A stretch of DNA of 64,000 bases from Juglans regia. Its lineage: Eukaryota; Streptophyta; Magnoliopsida; Fagales; Juglandaceae. Within the stretch, counting starts at the first letter, position 1, and every line of letters starts with the position of its first letter. The position numbers and the translations under genes are program-made. Of the stretch, positions 23,901 to 34,049 are shown piece by piece. Where the stretch lies: NCBI RefSeq assembly GCF_001411555.2, contig NC_049908.1, positions 28,310,724 through 28,374,723 on the forward strand. Direction: 5' to 3'. The notes under the pieces were generated by a model. It was not told the DNA's origin and searched no databases. It saw only the letters and a list, made by a program, of their open reading frames with translations.

Positions 23901-24891
23901 CACAAATGATACTATTAACTGGTGACACGAAAAAAAAAATATATATTCCTTAATATAAATAACCAGGGAATCTAATGCACAACGCCCATTAACCATTGCT
24001 TATGCAAAGTGATTGTACTCCTAAAAAAAAGTGCAAACAACGTCATAAACATAATATTGAGTAGCTCATATAAGACTAGCTTACCAAAAAGGACAACTTA
24101 CAAAAAAATGACCTGACACATATCTAGGTAGATATACAATTCTAGAAAAGATATAGAAACAAAGCTACACACCTGAGTTTTTCCCAAGCGAGATTCAAGG
24201 TCTACTTCAAAATCCCTATGTTTCAAGGGCTTCCTTTGCACTGGAGGACCTCTCGCTGCAACACAAGCAACCAATAACAATAATTCTTCACCCATCAGTC
24301 TAGAATTCACACGAGCATAACGCCCACAAAAGCAGTACTGTACAGTTCAGAGGGTCCAATTAACAAACACACAAATACGTATAAAAATCTACCAACCAGC
24401 AACAATCAAAGGAATAAGATTGTCGGATTATATGACTCACATTTTGATTTAACCCGCGCGTCCGCCTCCTATAAACAACATAACTAAGAAGCGTCAACTA
24501 ACAATAATTAATCAGGAAACAAGAAAAACATTTAACCAGGAAAAAGAAAAAGTGGATTAAAAAACCTGTCTTTCACGCTCCCTGGCTCGTTCCAAATACT
24601 CTTCCCGATCAAACTTCCTTCTGAAAGTGTTATCAACCCCTACAACCTGCACAAACAATTGCGGGCAAAAAACAACACATTAAGGTCAACACTTCCCCCA
24701 ACCAAAAAGGGAGAAAACAATACAAATTGGGAAACAAAAAAAAAAAAAAAAAAGATTCAAAGTCTTATCTAGTTTAATTTCCTATTTCCAATATTTTCTC
24801 GGCAACAAAACAGAAAAAAGGGATAAAATTTTAACGCTTCAGAAAGTAATAGTAAGGGACTCGAACTTACATCGTCGCTGGTGTGTGCCAT
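14957..24891 (-). CDS. ZMAT2: ZMAT2/Snu23-like matrin-type zinc-finger splicing protein (10 exons, 203 aa)
   Basis: Snu23/ZMAT2 is a component of the U4/U6.U5 tri-snRNP and the pre-B spliceosome, near the 5' splice site helix. Exons, in transcript order: 24871-24891, 24566-24646, 24441-24468, 24173-24255, 17043-17075, 15965-16043, 15807-15859, 15434-15494, 15258-15340 and 14957-15046, all GT-AG. The joined frame starts MAHTSDD, continues [18 protein letters not shown], has [18 protein letters not shown], then the matrin-type finger [19 protein letters not shown] (C-x2-C, with H-x5-H at DHINGKKH), then a basic and acidic coiled tail, ending [12 protein letters not shown]. The length fits the family (about 200 aa). 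Intron 4 (17076-24172) is 7.1 kb because of nested LINEs, yet both splice sites are intact. Confidence 0.93.
18775..19053. repeat. Left copy of a ~280-bp direct duplication flanking the inner LINE
   Basis: The block from TTTATCAAGACAAGG to AAAAAGTGGC is repeated at 23574-23855. By eye the copies differ at about five single bases, a 3-bp indel and the A-rich tail, so they are roughly 97% identical. The inner LINE lies exactly between them, with its poly-A against the right copy. Confidence 0.9.
19054..23573 (+). mobile_element. Inner LINE (non-LTR retrotransposon), ORFs broken
   Basis: Domain order on the plus strand: ORF1 C-terminal segment (to 19846, ending with [13 protein letters not shown]); AP endonuclease start at 19843 ([24 protein letters not shown]), frameshifted after about 20215; endonuclease C-terminal part around 20331-20560; reverse transcriptase at 20778-21932 with [44 protein letters not shown] and the catalytic FADD; an in-frame stop at 21930; thumb region from 21960; then a zf-RVT domain at about 22900-23200 ([10 protein letters not shown], CxxC, HLLLHCE). 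It ends in a poly-A run at 23561-23572. Several stops and frameshifts make it non-autonomous. The N-terminal half of ORF1 appears missing. Confidence 0.92.
23574..23855. repeat. Right copy of the ~280-bp duplication
   Basis: This matches 18775-19053, including the RNase H fragment with [12 protein letters not shown] and the A-rich tail. It directly follows the inner LINE poly-A, where a target-site duplication is expected. Confidence 0.9.
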
Positions 24892-25560
24892 GGATTAAAA
24901 TAAAAACGAAATTCTTGAGGTAATTTATAGATTAGCCAACACCGCAATTGAATTCTTCAGTCTCCAAGTAATTCGAGCTAAACCCTAATTCGGATTCCGA
25001 GTCACTGAAGTCGAAGAAAAGTGGGCAAGGATCAAGGAACCGACGAAGGACAGAAAGGGGCGGGTAAAGCTACACAATAACGGGAAATTTTTATCGTATG
25101 TTCCCTTTCTTTTACTTATTTTTTATATTAAATAATTATAATTGATATTAAATACTTTTTAATTTTTTATTTATATTAAATAATTTTACAAATAAATTTG
25201 AGAAAAACTTTTTTTCAACCCATTTTTTATTATCCTAAATACACTTACTGATTGATATTAAATATATAAAACCATTCAAAATATATATGTTGATTGAAAG
25301 ATCATAAAATCTTAACACTGTATAAATAATAAAAAAGACTATAAAAATTTATTCTAAAAATTTAATTTATAATAAATCAACTGTTGGAAACAATGGAAAA
25401 AAAAAATCATAAAAGAAAGCAAGCACATGAAAAAAAGTACATTCATATACCTTCAATTTCTACTGCTAAATTCTTCTTCTTGACATATTCACATTGAAAA
25501 TTATTGGCCTCATCAGATTTTGGAGAAAACCAATAAAAAATTCTAAATCCATTATTCTTA

Positions 25561-25759
25561 GGCTTCGTTTGGATCCCAAATTCATTTCAACTCATCTCAA
25601 CTCATCATTACAATTTTTTCAAATCTCAATATAAAATATAATAAACAATTCAACTTTTTCAAATCTCAAAATAATAATAATATTAAAAATAATATTCTAA
25701 CAATATTTTATCATCTCAACTCAACTCAACTTAACTCACTTCAACATCTAAACACAATC
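25561..25759. mobile_element. Tourist-like (PIF/Harbinger-type) MITE
   Basis: The element starts GGCTTCGTTTGGAT and ends CATCTAAACACAATC. It is flanked by TTA at 25558-25560 and 25760-25762, the 3-bp duplication typical of Tourist elements. The inside is a TCAACTCATCTCAACTC arm, an A/T-rich core and an inverted ATCTCAACTCAACTC arm. It is the clearest copy of the family that recurs through the window. Confidence 0.75.
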
Positions 25760-26039
25760 TTAATTCTTACAATTAGGCAAAGATAGTTAAAAGAGGAACA
25801 CTTTAATTATAAAGAAATTACATAAAAATATATTCATAAAATGGCATGCCTTTATGTAATAGGTATGATTATAAATAATTTTTATCGTAAAATAAATCTA
25901 ACAAATCACATAAAATTACGTTAAATTTATGAGTTTATTTTAGTATAATTTCTTTGTAGATGAAGTTCTTCTCAATTTAAAATTCTACATTCACATTCTT
26001 AAAATCTGGACAATAACATTTATCATTAATATTTTTTGA

Positions 26040-26219
26040 GTTTTACTACTTATCATCTTCATCTATCACATTTATTTTTTATTTTTAAAATTTTTTATTG
26101 TTCTTAAATTAATTGAATTTTTTTATTCATCATCCATACATCATACATTTAATAAGAGAAAAAAATAAAAAAAAAATTATGTATTGTGTGATGCGAGGAT
26201 GATGAGCATAATTTTTCAT
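26040..26219. mobile_element. Palindromic MITE, same family as 60628-60812
   Basis: The left arm contains TACTTATCATCTTCATC and the right arm GATGATGAGCATAATTTTTC. These are approximately inverse complements around an A/T core that contains TTTTTTATTCATCATCCATA. The copy at 60628-60812 has the same core words. Confidence 0.55.
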
Positions 26220-26554
26220 ATTTTTTATCAACAAATTTATACTTTAACGTGATTTAACTTTTACATTTTACAATTTAATAAATTAAATTACGTTACTACA
26301 TAAATAGTTTTTGTTTGAAATTTCTATATAAATTAAGGATGAGTTCAACTCATCATTATAACTTTTTCAAATTTCAATACAAAATATAATAAACAATTTT
26401 TAACTTTTTCAAATCTTAAAATAATAATAATATTAAAAAATAATATTTTAATAATATTTTATTATCTCAATTCAACACACTTCAATATTCAAACACAATC
26501 TAATTATTGCGCAGTTGAAAAATCAAAAGAGAGAAAGAACATAGAAATCGAGGC

Positions 26555-26562
26555 TATATATA
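26555..26562 (+). promoter_or_regulatory. TATA box of the PDI gene
   Basis: TATATATA lies 79 bp upstream of the start codon at 26641. No exact ERSE was seen upstream of it. Confidence 0.6.
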
Positions 26563-26640
26563 GATATATCTTCGCATACCTCTGTGACCACTCCATTTTC
26601 AAAACAAGAAAGCAAGCATCAAACAGAAAAATCACCGAAA

Positions 26641-29600
26641 ATGTTGAGCTCAAGTACTCGATTCGCGTTGGTGGTCCTGGCTTTGGTACTCGCTACCTCA
26701 TCGGCTCTCGCTGAAGAAGTAGTTGTACTCACCGACGACAACTTCGACAAGGAGGTCGGTCAAGATCGAGGCGCCCTCGTCGAGTTCTATGCTCCCTGGT
26801 ACAACTAATCGATCGATCATTGCTTTTCCCTTCCCGATTCTTTGTTTGATTTCTGAGAAAACGTTGCAAAACGAAAATAAAGTCTAAGATGAATTTCACT
26901 GGACTGAGAGACTTTAAGATTAAGAGTTATAGTTTCCTTTTGTTTTTTTTTTTTTCGTTTTAGTTTTCTCGGTAACCAAAAAATAATTGGGTAAGCGTAT
27001 ACTTTTATAGTTAGGGTTGTTTTAGCAATCGGCGTGTTACGGATCAGATCAGTGTTCGATGGGCTCGTAGCCTCGTACCTTGTTACAGTTTTTTCTTTTT
27101 TTGGGAATATGATGATAATTGAAGCTGTGTGATTGGAGATCTGTGATTTGGAGCTGGATGTTGCCATGTTCGAATCCTTATTGGCCGATTGACTCAATTT
27201 AGATCTGAGAAACTATCTTTTTGGGGGTAGAGAAAGTCCTTTTGACTTTGCTCAATGCTATAAAGCGTAAATTTCAAACGATTAATACAATGCTTTTCCG
27301 AAATAACATACTTTCCTTTGGTCTTTGATCTGTGTATTTAGTGGGTTCAATTTGGACTTATGCTAGCCTATTACTTGCTTGCATTTTATTAACTTGTAAA
27401 TGATCAAATAGTTCATTGACTTAGTTCGATGGAGGATGAATCCGTTCCTGTTGATAATTTCTTAGCGTTCGTTAGAATAAGGAGTTGTTTGTATTTTTAA
27501 AATTATGAAATAAGAAGGTACATAATTTCTTGGATCAAGGCATCTGTGATCTATCCCGTGTTGCATGTATTAAACAGAACAATGGAGTGCGGTACTCTGG
27601 TGTCCTTGCTGCATTTTGTGAAAGCATTGGGTTCATTAATTCAATCAGAAGCTTAACTGACTCTATCTCTGTTTTTTCTATTTTTGATGAATTACTTTCT
27701 GGGCTCAGCTTTGTTTGAAACCCCCGACTAAATTCTATCATTGTAATACGGTTGACAGAAAGCTTGTTTTATGATGTCAGTTTAAAGTCTTAACTATTTT
27801 GTGCCCCATGGCAGGTGTGGGCACTGTAAAAAGCTTGCCCCAGAGTATGAGAAGCTTGGCACAAGTTTCAAGAAAGCAAAATCTGTTCTTATTGGGAAGG
27901 TCGGCTCCATGAATCCTATTTTTTTTATTTGTTTCTAATGTTGCTATATTTCTTGATGTAAGATTTTCGATCAATTGTTCCAGTTGCCTATTAAAAGTAA
28001 GTTTAATTGTATTAGCGTGACTTATTGCTCTTATGTTGCTACACGCTCAATGGAAATTCATTGGCATATTATTTCGCTTCATCTGACGGTTTCTGATGTA
28101 GGTGGACTGTGATGCACACAAGGATGTATGCTCTAAATATGGGGTATCTGGATACCCAACGATTCAATGGTTTCCTAAAGGGTCCCTCGAACCCAAGAAG
28201 TGAGTGCCCTCCATTACCCCAAAGTTCTGCCCTCCGTTGAACAATTTTTTCGACTACTCTTGTGGCTTTGAAGAATTTTACTTAAAGATTTTAATCAAAT
28301 TCTAAATGTTTTAGGTATGAAGGTGCTCGTACTGCAGAAGCCCTTGCTGAGTTTGTGAACATGGAAGGAGGTACTAATATGCTTGTAATGCAATTGAATA
28401 TGGCAATCCCCAAAAGTTTGTTGATATTTCTTGCATTATGTGTATTTGGCTGCATCTGTTTTCCCCCTATAAGCTGCTCCATCTTTCTTTCTTGTGCTTG
28501 GGATTTTTTTTCGTTTGCTCCATCCTTTTTTTCTTCTGGTCGCATATGTATTTTTGAGAGTTTGAATACTTCCTATGTATTATCTAGATATGTTATCTTT
28601 TTTTCAAATTTCATTGGAATACTTGCATGTCTTACCTTAATTTTGCTTGAGTGACTGATTTGATGAATTGTTCCAATAGCTCAGTCTTGTGGAATGTTTG
28701 TTTCATTAGATCGGCACAAGATTGGGAATTTGATGGTATAGCTGGTTTTTTTAGTTTGTTTAATGCATTGAATTTAGGTAATGCCGTGGAGGATTGAATA
28801 ATTTGGTTTCCAAATGGGAGGGGAAAATTTCGGTTAGATCTTTTTATGAGTCTCTTTTAGGTCCTCATAGTAACCACTTTCCTTGGAGGAATATTTGGAG
28901 ATGTAAAGTTTCCCCCAAGATTGCTTTCTTTGGTTGGACTGCATCCCTTGGGAAAATTCTTGCCATTGACAACTTGAGGAAATGCAGTCTTATCATTATG
29001 GATTGGTGTTGCTTATGTAAGAAAAATGGGAAAACTATGGATCATCTCTTGTTACATTGCGAGATGTCCAGGTGTTTGTGGGATGATATCTTCAACTGGA
29101 CTGGCGCAACTTGGGTGATGCCTAATAGGGTTGTGGATATTTTTCAGTGTTGGAAAGGTCTTTGGGGGTAATGCTCATATTGTTGTTGTTTGGAAAATGA
29201 TTCATCTTTGTATCATGTGGTGCATTTGGATGGGGAGAAATGGTAGGTGCTTCGAAGATTGGGAGCGCACTTTGGGCGAGTTGAAGCGATTATTTTTCCA
29301 ACACTTTGTTTACTTGGGCTTCTGTCTTTGATTGTGTTTCTATTAATAAAATTTTACTATTACCTATCAAAAAAATTTGCTGGAGTGGACCTACCATAAT
29401 ATTGGCGGTGGAATAACTTTACCATTGGCCAACTTCTTGAAGGTGAGAATTTCTTTTCCAATGTTGCTCCTTTAGTCATTGAGTAGATATGTGTAGGTAT
29501 GTTTGAAGATCCTTATGCCTGCAGCGGATTTCTTCTTGAGTTTTGCCATGTTATGCACTGAGTTACTCCATTGATTGGTGCCTATTTGTTTTGTTGCTGC

Positions 29601-31475
29601 GACTTTGTTACATGGGGCTCCATCTCAAGGGTCTCTGTAGTTATTATCATCTTAGTACTTCTACATGGTATATCATGCTGCATTCAAAGTTGTCAACACA
29701 AATATTGATATCAAAGCGTTGCTTTGTTCCAGGGGTCAATGTGAAGATAGCCTCAGTCCCTTCCAACGTAGTGGTGCTAACACCAGAGAGTTTTAATGAG
29801 ATTGTCCTAGATGAAACTAAAGATGTTCTGGTTGAGTTCTATGCACCCTGGTAAGTTTAGGCGTTCGATTTTTCCTTAGACCCTTTCGTGTTCTCTGCTA
29901 TCTTAACATTGCAAATCAGTGAAGCTATTTCAGTTCAGATAAGGAGAAAAGGTCTGTTCTGGTTACTTGAAATTTGACATCTCTAAATTGCCCTTTTTTT
30001 GTGCGTGCTTGTGTGGCAGGTGTGGCCATTGCAAATCCCTTGCTCCGGTCAGTATATTGTTCGCTTCTTGATAATATTATCGTTGCAGATCGTTATCATG
30101 TGTCTAAAAAATGGTTATTCTTATGTCTGTTGTCTGTTCTCTAGATTTATGAAAAGGTTGCTACGGCATTTAAATTGGAGGAAGACGTGGTAATTGCTAA
30201 TCTTGATGCCGATAAATACAAGGATTTGGCTGAAAAGTGAGTTCTTTAGTACCGTACAAAGATATCTAGGGTGTTTGCCATCAAGTTTCAGATTTCTGTG
30301 ATTGATAATTATGGACTTAAATGGGACTGTTAAAATCCACCAAACCAAATAGGACTTTTGTAAAAGGATTGAATAAGAGCAATGCAAAAATGCTGCTTTT
30401 GCAGGTATGATGTCAGTGGATTTCCCACGATAAAGTTTTTCCCAAAGAGCAACAAAGCTGGTGAAGATTTTGCTGGTGGCCGAGATTTAGATGACTTTGT
30501 AAATTTCATTAATGAGAAATGTGGCACTAGTCGTGATGGGAAAGGGCAACTCACATCCAAAGTTAGTGAGAGATGAATACTCATAAATGGGTCATGGGTA
30601 ACATATTTTAACTTTCTTGATCAATGTTATCTTTCTTGATGTAGGCTGGTCTAGTTGCAAGTTTGGACAACCTGGTGAAAGAGTTATTGAGTGCTGGAAG
30701 TGAAGAGAAGAAGGCAGTATTTGGCCAGATAGAAGAAGAAGTCAAGAAGCTCACAGGTTCAACCACCAGGTTATATCAATCACTTCATACTCCTGTCCAA
30801 TACTTTTGTTGGATTTTATTTATACCCAAATTGTCTGTCAGAATGTAATTGTTTTGTGGCTGTCACCATGTATGAATTTTTTACTGGTACCACTGGAATT
30901 GTTTGTGTAAAATACTAAAGTTTTCTTCTTCCAAATTTCTGACTTAATTACATCCTTTTAGATATGGCAAGATTTACTTGAAAGCTGCGAAGAACTGTAT
31001 GGAGAAAGGTGCCGATTATGCCAAGAATGAAGTTCAGCGACTGGAGCGCATTCTTGAGAAGGTAATATATCTCATCACTTTCCCATAAATCCTTCTCCAC
31101 AAAGAATAAAAGCGTTTGTATCTATGAACAGTGTCAGGTGATAGTCGACATAGACTATTACTCGACACTGTTTGAAATTGTGTAAAATATGAGATATATT
31201 GCTTCATGTCATACCCACTATGAATTGTTCTTAATATAATATGGAAATCAATTATAATAGTCCATAACTAATACGTGAACGGTAACAAATGTGAAATGTT
31301 GTGGTGCTGTTCTTAATTGTAATGAGAAGTATCCCGGATGCCTTCATTGGCACCCACACAAACCTGCATATAACTCAATGGGCTCTTTCATTTTGTGTTG
31401 TTGGAACAGTCTATAAGCCCAGCAAAGGCAGATGAGTTCACTCTCAAGAAGAATATACTATCTACCTTTGCTTGA
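26641..31475 (+). CDS. PDIL2-1: Protein disulfide isomerase, PDIL2-1 type with ERp29 C-terminal domain (11 exons, 360 aa)
   Basis: This enzyme forms and rearranges disulfides in the ER lumen. Exons: 26641-26798, 27815-27899, 28102-28199, 28315-28370, 29733-29850, 30020-30047, 30145-30236, 30405-30561, 30645-30769, 30962-31061 and 31410-31475, all GT-AG. The order is signal peptide ([17 protein letters not shown]), thioredoxin domain a ([20 protein letters not shown]), domain a' ([16 protein letters not shown]), then an ERp29-like helical domain ([16 protein letters not shown]). Each CGHC is split by an intron at the same place, pointing to internal duplication of the domain. The protein ends NILSTFA with no KDEL, as in Arabidopsis PDIL2-1 (about 361 aa). 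The ATG at 26641 begins the signal peptide; the upstream in-frame codons lack an ATG. Confidence 0.96.
28654..29375 (+). mobile_element. 5'-truncated LINE in PDI intron 4
   Basis: The plus strand encodes a zf-RVT region: [15 protein letters not shown], then [32 protein letters not shown] and DHLLLHCEM. It is clearly related to the inner LINE at 22750-23200. It ends TACCTATCAAAAAAA. Candidate target duplications are TTTGCTTGAGTG (28642-28653) and TTTGCTGGAGTG (29376-29387), 11 of 12 matching. It lies in the same sense as PDI but leaves both splice sites intact. Confidence 0.82.
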
Positions 31476-34049
31476 TCCGTGGGATTCATAGGAGGAGCCA
31501 CCTCTTTCCATTTTGCTTGGAGGTATGGGCAACCCAGTTACAAGCGTTTCTATTCTTGAGGTTTTGTAGCTCGGGAAATATACTCTCTCTATGCACACCT
31601 TTAATGCTTAAGATTTTCTTCACATTTTGAACTTTTTAAGTTATAATTGTAGCAGAGAAGATAAGGCTAGTCAGTACACGATCGACAGTAATGTAGTGTT
31701 TTGACATTGGATATCAGAATTATCATATGCTCCTTATGGCATAACTAGACGTTGATTGAAAGACTGTACAACATGTTTCTTTTTTACATTATCGATGTGT
31801 TCCTGGCCAAACCAAACTCTACTGTGACCTTAAATAATTAGAAACACAAACCTAAAAAGAGTAGAGGGGACTGTGTCTTGTTTGGATTCAGAGATGAGAT
31901 TAAATGAGTTGAGATGGTTTGTGAATAGTAGTGAGAATCTCCCGATCCAAACCGGCTCCAGTCTCTTCTTATATTTTTGGACATCTTTTTTAATTTTTGT
32001 ATTTTTTGTATTGTATTTTAATTTCGATGAGGAATAATCTACCCTAAGATCTGATTATAGAAATACTCCTGCGATGACTTTTCTTCTTTTTTAGCTTTTT
32101 ATTTCAAACATTTTTTAAATATGTGTAAATATTTTTAAAAAATTTTTAAAAATACAAATACATATTATAATAATCATTTTTTTAATTATTAAGTAAAAAA
32201 AATATTAAAAACTAAAATAAAATAAAATATGTAAACGGTAAATGGGCAAACTCAGGGCATAGCATCATTATTCCTTTGCTAAATCCCACTTCAAGCGAAA
32301 ATCCGATAACAACCAAAGACTCCTTTTATCGACCGACCCCTTTGTGGCTTTCATCCCTAGAAATTAATGCAATCTTTGAGGACGGTTCATCAGTGAGACA
32401 AGTCGTTTGTCCATTACATTCTGGGTTTGGGCAAAAGTGGTATATAGGTTTTGATTTTATGTAGCTTACCAAGTTCAAAACACCAGCCCAAACCTAGCTG
32501 TCGGTATTAGAAATGATGGTACCCAAATGTATTGATTTTTAATTCCATTTTTCTCTCTTCGTTTTACTTTTTTCTTCACTGGCAAAAGCCACTTTATTTC
32601 GTTTTTGTCTCTCGCTGGGCCTACTCAGGTAAAGCATCCTGTTCTCATAATATATTTTGATAATATTTTCATTATCTAATTTTTTTTTTTTTTTAAATAT
32701 GGAGATATGACATTATATATAGAGATATATTGTAAATATGAAAAGATATGAAGATATCATTGATAGTTAGAGAAAATATTTGAAATAATTAAAAAATATT
32801 TAAATATAATATTTAAATTATATAAAAAAATATATAAATAAGTTGATGTATAATATATTGTAAAAATCAGTATATAAAATATAAAAAATTAATTTTAGTG
32901 ATATATTTTTAAGAATAGGATGAAAAAGTCATTAGGAATGTTTGTTGTTGTCTACCTTCCACATGAGACATGGAAGTTACAGAATAATCTCAATGCAACA
33001 CCTCAAGAAAAGCTTTAAATTAACTACTGATGAATAAAAAAAATTCCTATAAATATTACGATTACTTTAGAAAATTTGGGCCCGAAAATCTGGTGTTCAA
33101 TTATAGTATAATGGGTAAGAGGAATTCTATTACATGAGAAAAGAAAAAAAAAATTTATTATCAAGTCGATGAATAAAATACTCTGATGACATGATTTTAT
33201 TTAACAAATAAATTTTAAAATTAGAATCTTACAAATTAAATATAATTATTTAAAAATGACTGTTAGAGACACATAAAGATCCCACCAACTGATGTGTCAC
33301 TACCATGTCCAGTTAGTTTTTTTTTTTTTCTTTCTTATTTTCCCTCCCCAGCCCCAATCCCCAATCCCCTCCCCCTCCCTTCCCCGTCTCAAACCCACGC
33401 CGTTGTCCCCATCAAAGAGCTAGCGCGTTTGTCGGGGCCAGCCCCAAAAATCAACCGACGTTGACGTCGTTGTTGCCAGTCCCATCACTCACCAGCAACA
33501 AACTATTCTCTCTCTCTCGGTCTCTCTTTCTCTTATATTCATTTTATTTTCCTTTGCAATTTTCTCAACAACCAAATAGATTAAGATTTTCCCTCTCAAC
33601 AACCAAACACATAACAAATATTATTTTCCATTCATTTTCTCAACAACTCAACAAAAATAAGTTGCGATTTTCCCTCTCAACAACTAAATAGAGAATAAAT
33701 CTTATTTTCTTGTTATTTTCTCAACAATCAAACAAAATTTTCCCTTACATTTTCTCAACAACCAAACATTGAGAGTTATCCGATTGTAAAGGGTTGTCGG
33801 CAACATCGTCTGAGCTATCAGAGACTCGACAGGAATGAGGTGCGTGTGAACTGACGAACTAGTCTCTATCCCCAATAGTTTCCTTATTTAAATGATGTAG
33901 ATAATGTGTTCTAAATATCGACTTGAGAATAGAATAATCCTATGGTGCTGAATAGTAACGAGATCTATCTTGTATCCTTTTGTCATCAACTCCCATGAAC
34001 CAGATTTATACTCGGCATACTCCTATATTTTGTATACTGTGGATTACAG
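31476..34049. other. PDI 3' UTR and AT-rich spacer
   Basis: The PDI 3' UTR probably extends to about 31700. A 77-bp deletion derivative of the Tourist-like family sits at about 31877-31953 (GTTTGGATTCAGAGATGAG to ATCCAAACC). AT-rich DNA follows to 33300. A pyrimidine-rich patch at 33310-33540 leads into a cluster of repeated CTCAACAAC-type words at 33560-33775. No intact gene was seen. Confidence 0.55.
33560..33775. repeat. Cluster of about six degenerate CTCAACAACCAAA words
   Basis: Variants of TTTTCTCAACAACCAAA or CCCTCTCAACAACCAAA occur near 33561, 33589, 33635, 33669, 33715 and 33751, spaced about 28-46 bp. The reverse complement (TTTGGTTGTTGAGAAAA) is the word that forms an inverted pair at 59397-59569. 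Confidence 0.6.

Larger units (their letters stand above)
24892..26640. other. Spacer between divergent ZMAT2 and PDI genes
   Basis: ZMAT2 (-) and PDI (+) are transcribed away from each other, so both promoters lie here. The middle is AT-rich and holds three MITEs, described separately or below: a Tourist-like copy at 25561-25759, a palindromic element at about 26040-26219, and a second Tourist-like copy at about 26335-26505. Confidence 0.6.

Noticed and set aside
26584..26640. Upstream in-frame start for PDI
   Set aside because: The first codon is GTG, and the added residues are hydrophilic and precede a normal signal peptide that starts at the ATG at 26641.
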